DNA of 64,000 nt from Actinomadura sp. K4S16. Its GTDB lineage: Bacteria; Actinomycetota; Actinomycetes; Streptosporangiales; Streptosporangiaceae. This document shows positions 34,577-43,018 of this stretch, one piece after another. The first letter of the stretch is position 1; the number at the start of each line of letters is the position of its first letter. The stretch lies in assembly GCF_008327685.1 (NCBI RefSeq), contig NZ_BDDE01000022.1, positions 124,001-188,000 on the forward strand, written 5' to 3'. The notes under the pieces are model-generated. The model saw only the letters and a program-made list of their open reading frames with translations. It was not told the origin of the DNA and made no database searches. The position numbers and the translations under genes are program-made.

Positions 34577-35400
34577 ACGACACCGTCCGCGAGCTGCTGC
34601 GCCGCATCGGCCTGGCCGTGTTCGTCTCGGCCGTCCTCGGGTTCTTCGCGCTGCCGCTGCTCTGGCTCGCCTTCGCGCCGTTCGACGCGAACCCGGGCAT
34701 CGCGGCGTCGCTGCCCGAGTTCACCCTGCACAACTTCCGGGTCCTGATGGACAACCCGTACGCGCTCGCCTCGCTGCGCAACTCGGTGCTGCTGGCCGCC
34801 GGGACGGCCGCGCTCGTCGTCACGACCGCGTCGCTGGCCGCCTACGCGCTGAGCCGGGTCCGGGTGCCCGGCCGGGACCTGCTGCTCTACGTCCTGCTCC
34901 TGCTGTCGTCGATCATCACCGGGACGGCCGCGATGGTGCCGGTCTTCCTGCTCGCCTTCAACCTGCACCTGATCGACTCGCGGCTCGGCGTGGTCCTGGT
35001 GCTGACCGGCGGGCTGCTGCCGGCGGCGATCTTCCTGCTGAAGGACTTCACCGACGCCACGCCCACGTCCTACGAGGAGGCCGCGCGGGTGTTCGGGGCC
35101 TCGCCGCTTCAGGTCCTGCGGCACGTGGTCGTCCCGGTGATCCGTCCCGGCCTGGCCACCGTGGCGGTCTGGACGGTCGCGCAGGTGTGGGGCGACTTCC
35201 TCATGCCGTTCCTGCTGCTGCGCAATCCGGACAAGGCCCCCGCCTCGGTGATCATGTACACGTTCTACACCGAGGGCGGCCAGCCGGACCTGCCGCTGAT
35301 CTCCACGTTCTCGCTGCTGTACTCCCTGCCGGTCGTGCTCATGTACCTGTTCGTCAGCCGCCGGTACGGCTTCCGCTTCCACGGAGGGATCAAGCGCTGA
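34573..35400 (+). CDS. ABC sugar transporter permease (MalG-like)
   Basis: 275 residues from GTG 34573 (GTGA overlap). Six membrane segments; the cytoplasmic coupling loop reads TSYEEAARVFGASPLQVLRH. FTLHNFRVLMDNPYAL and NSVLLAAGTAALVV are typical MalG-like features. Ends in a TGATG overlap with the ATPase gene. Confidence 0.92.
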   Translation: MNDTVRELLRRIGLAVFVSAVLGFFALPLLWLAFAPFDANPGIAASLPEFTLHNFRVLMDNPYALASLRNSVLLAAGTAALVVTTASLAAYALSRVRVPGRDLLLYVLLLLSSIITGTAAMVPVFLLAFNLHLIDSRLGVVLVLTGGLLPAAIFLLKDFTDATPTSYEEAARVFGASPLQVLRHVVVPVIRPGLATVAVWTVAQVWGDFLMPFLLLRNPDKAPASVIMYTFYTEGGQPDLPLISTFSLLYSLPVVLMYLFVSRRYGFRFHGGIKR

Positions 35401-36527
35401 TGGCGTCCATCACCATTCGGGAGCTGGCGAAGGTCTATCCGGGCGGCGTCCGGGCCCTGGACGCGCTCGACCTGGACGTCGGGACGGGCGAGTTCTTCGC
35501 GCTGCTGGGCCCGTCCGGCTGCGGGAAGACGACGCTGCTGCGCACGATCGCCGGGCTGGAGGCGGCCACGGGCGGGACGATCAGCCTCGACGAGAAGGAC
35601 GTGACGCGGATCCAGCCGGGCCGGCGCGACGTCGGCATGGTGTTCCAGGACTACGCGCTGTTCCCGCACATGACCGTCATGGACAACATCGCCTACCCGC
35701 TGCGCGTCAGGAAGCAGAGCCGCGCCGTCCGGTACAAGCGCGCGGCCGAGGCCGTCCGGGAGCTCGGTCTCACGGGGATGGAGGGGCGGCGCCCCGGGGA
35801 GCTGTCGGGCGGCCAGCAGCAGCGGGTCGCGCTCGCCCGCGCCGTGGTGGCCGACCCGCGGGTCCTCCTGCTGGACGAGCCGCTGTCCAACCTGGACGCG
35901 CGGCTCCGCCTGGAGGCCCGCACCTTCCTGAAGAGGTTCCAGCAGCGCGTCGCGGTCACGACGGTGTTCGTCACGCACGACCAGGCGGAGGCCCTGGCGC
36001 TCGCCGACCGGATCGCGGTCATGGAGTCGGGTCGGATCCGGCAGATCGGGACGCCCGCGGAGGTGTTCCGGCGCCCGGCGAACCTGTTCGTGGCCTCGTT
36101 CATAGGCTCGACCCCCATGAACCTGCTGCCCGGCACGGTCCGGGGCGGGGCGGTCGCGGTCGGCGGCGTCGAGCTGCCCGTCCCGGAGGAGGCGCGCGGC
36201 CTCGTGCTGGACGGGCAGGAGGTCGTGTGCGGGGTACGTCCCGAGTACATGGATTTCAGTACCGAGCCGGTGGACGGGGCGTTCGGCGGGAGGGTCTCGG
36301 TCGTGGAGAACCTCGGCGGGGCCTCCCTCGTGACCCTGGACGTCGGCGGCGAAACGGTGCGGGCCGTGGTGGGCGAGGACTTCGAGGCCCACTTCCACGC
36401 GGAGGGATGGGCGCTGCCGCGTCCGGGCCGCGTCCTGCTCTACCGCGACGGCGAGCTGGTGACCGGCGGAGGCGGCGAGGCCGGGCCGGCGGCGAAGCCC
36501 TTGGCCGGGGAGGGGAGGCGTGGATGA
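35400..36527 (+). CDS. ABC transporter ATP-binding protein (MsmK/UgpC-like)
   Basis: 375 residues. Walker A is LLGPSGCGKTTLLRTIAG (about 37-54); the Q-loop lies in VFQDYALFPHM; the signature is LSGGQQQRVALARAVVA; Walker B is VLLLDEPLSNLDARLR; the switch is VFVTHDQAEA. From about 240 to the end are TOBE-like beta strands (STPMNLLPGTV, VVCGVRPEYMDF) typical of CUT1 ATPases that can be regulated through this domain. Unlike the first sugar locus in this window, this operon has its own ATPase. Overlaps the next gene by ATGA. Confidence 0.94.
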   Translation: MASITIRELAKVYPGGVRALDALDLDVGTGEFFALLGPSGCGKTTLLRTIAGLEAATGGTISLDEKDVTRIQPGRRDVGMVFQDYALFPHMTVMDNIAYPLRVRKQSRAVRYKRAAEAVRELGLTGMEGRRPGELSGGQQQRVALARAVVADPRVLLLDEPLSNLDARLRLEARTFLKRFQQRVAVTTVFVTHDQAEALALADRIAVMESGRIRQIGTPAEVFRRPANLFVASFIGSTPMNLLPGTVRGGAVAVGGVELPVPEEARGLVLDGQEVVCGVRPEYMDFSTEPVDGAFGGRVSVVENLGGASLVTLDVGGETVRAVVGEDFEAHFHAEGWALPRPGRVLLYRDGELVTGGGGEAGPAAKPLAGEGRRG

Positions 36528-37720
36528 CCGTGCACAGCGGGCGGTGGACCTTGGAAGACCGTCTGGAGCAGGGCCTGCGCGAACTCCCCTTCGAGGTGCC
36601 GCCGGGCACCGCGTCGGTCACGGTCGGGCTCTCCTTCGACGGCGGGGTGATCGACCTGGGCTGCCACGGGCCGGACGGGTTCCGCGGCTGGTCCGGCGGG
36701 GCGCGCCGCCGGTTCACGATCGCGGCCGACCGGGCGACGCCCGGATACCTCCCCGGTGAGCTCGAACCCGGCGTCTGGCACGTCTGGCTCGGGCTGCACC
36801 GCATCCCGCCCGACGGCGTCCCGTACGAGGTCACCGTCACCACCTCGGGGTCGATCCCAGACCGTCCGGACCATCCAGCGCCCCCACGACCGGAACGGCC
36901 GCCCCGCCGGGACCTCCCCGCCCCGCCCGGGATGCGGTGGCTCGCCGGCGACCTGCACTCGCACACCGTCCACAGCGACGGCACGCTCACCGTCCCCGAG
37001 CTGGCCTGCCTCGCCGCCTCCCGCGGCCTCGACTTCCTCGCCGTGACCGACCACAACACCGTCAGCCACCATCCCGAGCTGCCCGCCGCCGGCGCGCACG
37101 CCGGGATCCTGCTGCTGCCCGGCCAGGAGGTCACCACCGACCTCGGCCACGCGAACGTCTTCGGCGGCACCGGCTGGATCGACTTCCGGAGGCCGAGCGC
37201 CGACTGGGCCGCCACCGCCGCCGCGCGCGGCGGCCTCATGTCCGTCAACCACCCGCTGAGCGGCGACTGCGCCTGGCGCCGCCCGCTGCCCGCCGAGCAC
37301 CGGCCGCGCTTCGCCGAGATCTGGCACTCGTCCTGGTGGGACCGCCGCTGGGGCGCCCCGCTGGCCTGGGCGGACGTGTGGCGGCCCGAGGGCGTCGTCC
37401 CCCTGGGCGGCAGCGACTTCCACGACCCGGCGCAGGAGAAGACCCTCGGCGAGCCCGTCACCTGGGTCCTCGCCGAGGGGGAGGACGTGATGGGCGGGCT
37501 CGCCGCCGGGCGGACGTCGGTGTCCGCCGGCCCGGACGCGCCGGTCCTGCTGCGGCTCGGCGACGAGCTCGCCGCCATCGGCGCGGACGGGACCGTGCTG
37601 GTCCGGCCGGACGGGCGGCGGGCCGCCGTCCGGGGCGACCGCGTCCGGATGCCCGCGGACACGGCGGGCATGCACCGCCTGGAGACCCACGAGAACGAGG
37701 TGATCGCACTGTGCGGGTAG
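36524..37720 (+). CDS. CehA/McbA-type PHP-domain metallohydrolase
   Basis: 398 residues from ATG 36524 with GGGGAGGGGAGG upstream. The first 125 residues form a beta-rich domain (VPPGTASVTVGLSFDGGV, GVWHVWLGLHRIP) before a Pro-rich linker. The PHP domain starts DLHSHTVHSDGTLTVPELA (about 143), then AVTDHNTVSHHPE (about 173), HANVFGGTGWID and LGGSDFHDP (about 295). These supply the His/Asp metal ligands. CehA-like PHP proteins hydrolyse phosphoesters or carbamates. No signal peptide is seen. Placement between the transporter and the alpha-mannosidase suggests a role in processing the imported glycan, possibly a phosphodiester (inference). Confidence 0.82.
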   Translation: MTVHSGRWTLEDRLEQGLRELPFEVPPGTASVTVGLSFDGGVIDLGCHGPDGFRGWSGGARRRFTIAADRATPGYLPGELEPGVWHVWLGLHRIPPDGVPYEVTVTTSGSIPDRPDHPAPPRPERPPRRDLPAPPGMRWLAGDLHSHTVHSDGTLTVPELACLAASRGLDFLAVTDHNTVSHHPELPAAGAHAGILLLPGQEVTTDLGHANVFGGTGWIDFRRPSADWAATAAARGGLMSVNHPLSGDCAWRRPLPAEHRPRFAEIWHSSWWDRRWGAPLAWADVWRPEGVVPLGGSDFHDPAQEKTLGEPVTWVLAEGEDVMGGLAAGRTSVSAGPDAPVLLRLGDELAAIGADGTVLVRPDGRRAAVRGDRVRMPADTAGMHRLETHENEVIALCG

Positions 37721-40431
37721 AACGCCGGGCCGAGGACTCCGAGATCGTCGTCGTGCCGCACACCCACTGGGACCGCGAGTGGTACCTGCCGTTCCAGCGC
37801 TTCCGGCTCCGCCTGGTGTCGCTGCTGGACGGCGTCATCGACGGCATGGAGGCCGATCCCCGCTGGCACTTCACGCTGGACGGGCAGATGGCCGCCGTCG
37901 ACGACTACCTGGAGATCCGTCCCGAGCGGCGGGACCGGGTGGCCGCGCTCGTCCGGGAGGGCCGGCTCGCCGTCGGTCCCTGGCAGATCCTGCACGACGA
38001 GTTCCTGTGCTCCGGGGAGAACATCGTCCGGAACCTGGAGCTCGGGCTGCGCCGCGCGGAGGAGCTGGGCGCCGCCATGATGGTCGGCTACCTGCCCGAC
38101 CAGTTCGGGCACTGCGCGCAGACGCCGCAGATCCTCAGGCTCGCGGGGATCGAGCACGCCTGCGTGTGGCGCGGCGTCCCGGACCGCGTCCGCACCCGCG
38201 CGTTCGCCTGGGAGGCGCCGGACGGGACCGCGATCCGCACCCAGTACCTCCCCGAGGGCGGCTACGGCAACGCCGCGTCGATGTTCGAGGAGTTCGAGGA
38301 CGGCGCGTCGCTGCTGACCGGCCGCGTCGCCGGGTTCGCCGAGTCGATGGGCCGCTGGTACCCGGGCGGCGGCGCCCTGCTGGCCATGTACGGGGCCGAC
38401 CACACCGCGCCCGCCGCCGACCTCGCCGACCGGGTCGCCTCGGCCGGGCTCGCGATGCGCCTCGACACCCTCGCCGGGTACTTCGCGGGGGAGGACACGT
38501 CCGTGGACGGCCTGCCGCGCGTGCGGGGCGAGTTGCGCTCCCACGCGCGCGCCAACATCCTGCCCGGCGTGCTGTCGGCCCGCGTCCGGCTCAAGCAGCT
38601 GATGGGACGCGCCGAGCGGCTTGTGGAGCGGTACGCCGAGCCGCTGACCGCGCTCTGGTACACCGGCGACGCGCAGCGCTTCCTCGACCTGGCGTGGCGG
38701 AACCTCATCGAGGTGAGCTGCCACGACTCGGTCACCGGCTGCGGCAGCGACGAGACCGCCGAGCAGGTCGCGGCGCGCATGGCCGAGGCCGAGCAGCTCG
38801 GCCGCGCGGTCTGCGACCTCGTCACCGCCGAACGCGCCGGGAAGGTGCCGCTCGGTTCGCACCTGGTGTTCAACCCGACCCCCGCCACGCGGACCGGCCT
38901 CGTCACCCTGGACATCCCCTGCGAAGGGGAGCCCGGGCTGGAGACGGGGGACGGGCGGCCGGTCCCCGTCCAGACGCTCGACACCGCCCCCACCGTGCTG
39001 GACGACGCCGTCCACCCGGCCTCCGAGCTGCCCGTCCTGCTGGAGCGGGTGTACGGGCGGGTGCTGTTCGGGCAGGAGATCCGCGACTGGTCGGTGTCCC
39101 GGGAGGAGCGCACCCTCACCTTCCATGTGACGGCCCGCGCCGACGTCCCGTTCGACATCGGCGAGGTGCGGGAGGCGCTGCGCGGCGCGGACGGCGACTG
39201 GCGCGTCCGGATCCTGGCCGACCCGCGCCGCACCGTCGCCGCGCTTGTGGAGGTGCCGGCCCTCGGGCTGACCGCCGTCTGGCCCGCCGCCCCGGGCGGG
39301 GCCCCGGAAGCGCCGGTGAGGGCCGAGGGGAGCGTCCTGGACAACGGGCTGCTGCGCGCCGACGTCCGCGACGACGGCACGCTCCAGCTGCGCACCCCGT
39401 CCGGCCACGTCGTCGAGGGGGTCGGCCGCATCGTGGACGGCGGCGATCTGGGCGACTCCTACAACTACGCGCCGCCCGCCGAGGACCGGATCGTCGGCGA
39501 CCCCCGGACGGTGGACGTCCGGCCCGTGTGGGAGGGGCCGCTCGTCGCCGCGCTCGACATCGTCCGGACCTACCGGTGGCCCGCCTCCGGGGACGTCCCC
39601 GGCGACGCCCGGTCCACCGCCGAGGAGGACGTGACCGTCACCACCCGCGCCGAACTGCGCGCCGGGGAGCCCTTCCTGCGGCTGCGCGTCACGTTCGACA
39701 ACCGGTGCGACGACCATCGCGTCCGGCTCCACATGTCACTGCCGCGCCAGGCCGGCTCGTCCTTCGCCGAGGGCCAGTTCGCGATCGTCGAGCGGGGGCT
39801 CACCGCCGAGGGCGGCTTCGGGGAGCGCCCCGTGCCGACGTTCCCCGCGTCCGGCTTCGTCGCCGCGGGCGGCCTCGCCGTCCTGCTGGAGCACGCCACC
39901 GAGTACGAGGTCCTCGGCGGGCGGGAGATGGCGCTCACGCTGCTGCGCTCGATCGGCTACCTGTCGCGCGACCGCAACGCCTACCGCGACCAGCCCGCCG
40001 GGCCGCAGCTCCCGACGCCGCAGGCCCAGTGCCGGGGCGAGCGCACGGTCGGCCTCGCGGTCATGCCCTACTCCGGCGAAGCGCCAGGAACCGAGGTACT
40101 CCAGGCGGCCGAGGCATACCGCCACGACCTGCTCACCGCCGCCGGTTACGGACGGGCCGCCACGCCTCTCCCGGCCTCCCGGGAGGGCGTCTCGATCACG
40201 GGCGACGGCGTGGCCATGACCTCCATGCGCCTCCGCGACGGCTGGATCGAGACCCGGATGGTCGCCCAGTGCGCCCACCCCACCACCGCCGTCCTGCGGG
40301 GCGACCTCGTCGAGGCGACCCGCGTCGACCTGCGCGGACGCCCCGGCATCCCGCTCGACGTCCACGAGGGGACGGTCGCGCTGGCGCTGCGGCCCTGGGA
40401 GATCGCGACCGTCCGGCTCAGGAGGTCCTAG
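37711..40431 (+). CDS. GH38 alpha-mannosidase
   Basis: 906 residues from GTG 37711, overlapping the PHP gene by 10 bases. It opens VVVPHTHWDREWYLPFQRFR (HxHxDxxW zinc site, about 17-24). The nucleophile region MVGYLPDQFGHCAQTPQILR places the catalytic Asp at about 130. NLIEVSCHDSVTGCGSDETA and the later GDLGDSYNYAPPAED are GH38 landmarks. Length is normal for the MngB-like branch, which removes alpha-linked mannose in the cytoplasm and can accept 2-O-(6-phospho-mannosyl)glycerate or larger oligosaccharides. No signal peptide. Its TAG overlaps the convergent ppgK stop at CTAG. Confidence 0.93.
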   Translation: MRVERRAEDSEIVVVPHTHWDREWYLPFQRFRLRLVSLLDGVIDGMEADPRWHFTLDGQMAAVDDYLEIRPERRDRVAALVREGRLAVGPWQILHDEFLCSGENIVRNLELGLRRAEELGAAMMVGYLPDQFGHCAQTPQILRLAGIEHACVWRGVPDRVRTRAFAWEAPDGTAIRTQYLPEGGYGNAASMFEEFEDGASLLTGRVAGFAESMGRWYPGGGALLAMYGADHTAPAADLADRVASAGLAMRLDTLAGYFAGEDTSVDGLPRVRGELRSHARANILPGVLSARVRLKQLMGRAERLVERYAEPLTALWYTGDAQRFLDLAWRNLIEVSCHDSVTGCGSDETAEQVAARMAEAEQLGRAVCDLVTAERAGKVPLGSHLVFNPTPATRTGLVTLDIPCEGEPGLETGDGRPVPVQTLDTAPTVLDDAVHPASELPVLLERVYGRVLFGQEIRDWSVSREERTLTFHVTARADVPFDIGEVREALRGADGDWRVRILADPRRTVAALVEVPALGLTAVWPAAPGGAPEAPVRAEGSVLDNGLLRADVRDDGTLQLRTPSGHVVEGVGRIVDGGDLGDSYNYAPPAEDRIVGDPRTVDVRPVWEGPLVAALDIVRTYRWPASGDVPGDARSTAEEDVTVTTRAELRAGEPFLRLRVTFDNRCDDHRVRLHMSLPRQAGSSFAEGQFAIVERGLTAEGGFGERPVPTFPASGFVAAGGLAVLLEHATEYEVLGGREMALTLLRSIGYLSRDRNAYRDQPAGPQLPTPQAQCRGERTVGLAVMPYSGEAPGTEVLQAAEAYRHDLLTAAGYGRAATPLPASREGVSITGDGVAMTSMRLRDGWIETRMVAQCAHPTTAVLRGDLVEATRVDLRGRPGIPLDVHEGTVALALRPWEIATVRLRRS

Positions 40432-41192
40432 CGTGCGGCCTCCAGGGGATGCGCTGCCTCCGCCGCCATCGCCGCCCCCACGATCCCCGCGTTGTTCACC
40501 AGCCGCGCCGGGACGATCTCCGCCCGGACGCCCTCGATCAGCGGGATGAAGTGCTCGGACCTCTTGCTCACCCCGCCGCCCACGATGATCAGCGACGGGG
40601 AGATCAACGCCTCCAGGTGCCGCATGTACACGCTGAGCCGCTTCGCCCACTTCTTCCAGCCGAGGCCCTGCTCGTCCCGCGCCTTCGCCGACGCGCGGAT
40701 CTCCGCGTCCTCCCCGTCGATCTGGAGGTGCCCGAACTCGGTGTTGGGGACGAGGACCCCGTCGGTGAACAGCGCGCTGCCGATGCCCGTCCCCAGCGTG
40801 AGCACGACGACCGTGCCGTGCCGGCCGCGTCCCGCGCCGAGCCGCATCTCCGCGATCCCGGCCGCGTCCGCGTCGTTGAGCAGCGTGATCTCGCGCCCGG
40901 TGGCGTCCGCGATCAGCGCCCGCGCCTCCAGCCCGAGCCAGCGCTTGGACACGTTCGCCGCCGACATCGTCACGCCGTCGATCACCACGCCGGGATAGGT
41001 GACCCCGACGGGCCCCTCCCATCCGAAGTGGTCCACGACCTCCGCGAGCACCTTCGCGACCGCCTTGGGCCTGGACGGCCGCGGCGTGTCCACCCGGAAC
41101 CGCTCCCGCGTGAACGAGCCGTCCGACAGGTCGACCGCGGCCCCCTTGATCCCCGAGCCGCCGATGTCGATCCCCAGCATCTCCCTCGCCAT
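40428..41192 (-). CDS. ppgK: polyphosphate glucokinase (ROK family)
   Basis: 254 residues. GIDIGGSGIKGAAVDLSDG is the phosphate 1 motif. GVTYPGVVIDGVTMSAANVS, LLNDADAAGIAEMRLGAG and VLTLGTGIGSALFTDGVLVP follow, then NTEFGHLQIDG. These are diagnostic for actinobacterial PpgK, which phosphorylates glucose using polyphosphate (or ATP). Final helices read SLIIVGGGVSKRSEHFIPL. It faces the GH38 operon, convergent with 4 bases of overlap, and would feed hexose released by glycosidases into glycolysis, although specificity for glucose over mannose cannot be read from sequence. Confidence 0.92.
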   Translation of the reverse strand: MAREMLGIDIGGSGIKGAAVDLSDGSFTRERFRVDTPRPSRPKAVAKVLAEVVDHFGWEGPVGVTYPGVVIDGVTMSAANVSKRWLGLEARALIADATGREITLLNDADAAGIAEMRLGAGRGRHGTVVVLTLGTGIGSALFTDGVLVPNTEFGHLQIDGEDAEIRASAKARDEQGLGWKKWAKRLSVYMRHLEALISPSLIIVGGGVSKRSEHFIPLIEGVRAEIVPARLVNNAGIVGAAMAAEAAHPLEAAR

Positions 41193-41220
41193 GCCCCCAC
41201 TCTGCCCGATCTTGCCCCGG

Positions 41221-41541
41221 CTAAGAGCCCTCCAGGACCTGCAGCCCGACCACGCCGACGACGATCAGGGCGAGGAACGCCAGCCGCGCCGGCGACGCGC
41301 TCTCACCGAACGCGACCATGCCGACGAGCGCGACGCCGAGCGCCCCCAGGCCGACGAAGACCGCGTACGCCGTCCCGACCGGCAGGGTCCGCAGCGACAG
41401 CGACAGCACCACGACGCTGAGAAGCGCCACCGACAGCCCGATCACGGTCGGCCAGAGCCGCGTCAGGCCGTCCGACTGCTTCAGCGCCGTCGCCCACACC
41501 AGCTCCGTCAACCCCGCGATCAGCAGGAACACCCACGCCAT
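41221..41541 (-). CDS. sugE: SMR family transporter, SugE/Gdx-like
   Basis: 106 residues with four membrane helices: AWVFLLIAGLTELVWATALK with the essential Glu in helix 1, then GLTRLWPTVIGLSVALL, LPVGTAYAVFVGLGALG and FLALIVVGVVGLQVLEGS. The K-SDG-TRLWP and GTAYAVxxGxGA motifs match the SugE/Gdx branch, which exports guanidinium or quaternary ammonium ions as a homodimer. The start overlaps the SDR stop (ATGA), so SDR and transporter are coupled and likely controlled by the divergent TetR protein. Confidence 0.88.
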   Translation of the reverse strand: MAWVFLLIAGLTELVWATALKQSDGLTRLWPTVIGLSVALLSVVVLSLSLRTLPVGTAYAVFVGLGALGVALVGMVAFGESASPARLAFLALIVVGVVGLQVLEGS

Positions 41542-42284
41542 CAGGCCGCATACCCCCCGTCCACGGCGATCGCCGCACCGGTGACATAGTCCCCGCCCGG
41601 GCCCGCCAGATGCGCGACCATCGCGGCGATCTCCTCCGCGCGCCCGTACCGGCCGAGCGCCGTGAACCCGCGCTCGAACTCGGCGTCGGGGGAGTCGGCG
41701 GGGTTCATCTCGGTGTCGGTCGAGCCCGGCTGCACCACGTTCGCGGTGATCCCGCGCGGCCCGAGATCGCGGGCCAGGCCCCGGGTGAGCCCGGTGAGCG
41801 CCGACTTGCTCGTCGCGTACAGCGTCCAGCCGGCATAGGGGACGCGCTCGGCGAGGCTGCTGCCGATGCTGATGATGCGCCCGCCCGGCCCGAGGTGGCG
41901 GGCCGCAGCCTGCGCCGCGACGAACGCCGCCCGGACGTGGATCGCCAGGGTCCGGTCGAGTTCGTCGACCGACACGTCCTCCAGCGGCCCGTAGGGCGCG
42001 ATCCCGGCGTTGTTGACCAGGATGTCGAGCCGGCCGAGTTCCGCCGCCGCCCGGTCGACGGCCGCGGAGACCGCCTCCGGATCCGCCGCGTCGGCGGCGA
42101 TCGCCAGCCCGCGCCCGCCCGCCGCCTCGATGTCGCGGACGACATCCGCGGCCCGTTCCGGGGCCCGCACGTAGGTCACCGCGACGTCGGCGCCGTGCCG
42201 GGCCAGCCGCCGCGCGATCGCCGCCCCGATCCCGCGCCCGCCTCCCGTCACCAGCGCCGCCCGTCCCGCCAGATCCGCTGTCAT
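41541..42284 (-). CDS. SDR family oxidoreductase
   Basis: 247 residues. TGGGRGIGAAIARRLARHGA is the Rossmann cofactor motif (TGxxxGxG), NNAGIAPYG is the NNAG strand, and the catalytic Ser-Tyr-Lys appear as SIGSSLAERVPYAGWTLYAT then SKSALTGL. The C-terminus GDYVTGAAIAVDGGYAA is typical of classical SDRs. Acceptor substrate unknown. It is divergent from a TetR regulator with two operators between them and is coupled to a small multidrug transporter gene. Confidence 0.9.
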   Translation of the reverse strand: MTADLAGRAALVTGGGRGIGAAIARRLARHGADVAVTYVRAPERAADVVRDIEAAGGRGLAIAADAADPEAVSAAVDRAAAELGRLDILVNNAGIAPYGPLEDVSVDELDRTLAIHVRAAFVAAQAAARHLGPGGRIISIGSSLAERVPYAGWTLYATSKSALTGLTRGLARDLGPRGITANVVQPGSTDTEMNPADSPDAEFERGFTALGRYGRAEEIAAMVAHLAGPGGDYVTGAAIAVDGGYAA

Positions 42285-42303
42285 CCCGACTCCCGTCCAC
42301 TAA

Positions 42304-42348
42304 ACGGAGAAAGTTCCGGTTAGCGAGCTTAACCGGAGAACTTTCCGG
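42304..42348. promoter_or_regulatory. paired TetR operators in SDR/tetR divergent region
   Basis: Two similar 16-bp near-palindromes, ACGGAGAAAGTTCCGG (42304-42319) and CCGGAGAACTTTCCGG (42333-42348), lie 29 bp apart. One covers the SDR promoter side, the other the -35 region of the TetR gene (TACGCT -10 at 42361-42366). Expected sites for the adjacent TetR protein. Confidence 0.6.
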
Positions 42349-42374
42349 ATACAAACCCGTTACGCTGGTGTGCC

Positions 42375-42992
42375 GTGCCTAGAGGGGGCTGGATGCGGGA
42401 GTTGCCCGTGGTCGGGCGGCCGCCCGCCGAGCGCGCGGACGCGGCGCACAACCGCCGCCGCATCCTGCGCGCCGCCGCTGAGGTGATCGCCACCCGCGGG
42501 CCCGAGGCCGTCTCCATGGACGAGGTCGCGCGGGCCGCCGGGGTCGGCGTCGGCACCGTCTACCGCCGCTTCGGCGACCGGGCCCGGCTCGTCTACGCCG
42601 TGATCGACGACCGCGAGCGCGACTTCCAGGCCGCCTTCATCCAGGGCCCGCCGCCGCTCGGCCCCGGCGCCGCTCCCGCCGAGCGCGTCCGCGCCTTCCT
42701 GCACGCCCTGGCCGACCGCACCGAGGCCCAGGCCGACCTGCTTCTGATGGCCGAGTCCGACCCGCCCGACGCCCGCTTCCGCGACGGCTCCTATGGGCTC
42801 TACCACCGGCACCTGGCGATGCTGCTGGGCGAGATCCGCCCGGACGCCGACACCGCCTACCTGGCCGACGCCCTCCTCGCGCCCCTCGCCGCGAACCTGT
42901 TCCTCCACCAGCGCCGCACGCTCGGCATGCCCCTCGACCGCATCAAGTCAGGACTGGACGCGCTCGCCGCCGGCCTCCTGGCATCGGGATAG
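42375..42992 (+). CDS. TetR family transcriptional regulator
   Basis: 205 residues from GTG 42375; ATG 42393 with GAGGGGG upstream is an equally likely start. The N-terminal HTH reads NRRRILRAAAEVIATRGPEA, then VSMDEVARAAGVGVGTVYRR. TetR_C follows with DRARLVYAVIDDRERDFQAA. Ligand unknown. It is divergent from the SDR-SMR pair, and two near-identical palindromes between them are the likely operators, so it should repress both the pair and itself. Confidence 0.9.
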   Translation: MPRGGWMRELPVVGRPPAERADAAHNRRRILRAAAEVIATRGPEAVSMDEVARAAGVGVGTVYRRFGDRARLVYAVIDDRERDFQAAFIQGPPPLGPGAAPAERVRAFLHALADRTEAQADLLLMAESDPPDARFRDGSYGLYHRHLAMLLGEIRPDADTAYLADALLAPLAANLFLHQRRTLGMPLDRIKSGLDALAAGLLASG

Positions 42993-43018
42993 ATCCGGCG
43001 AAAGCCCTTATCAGTAAG

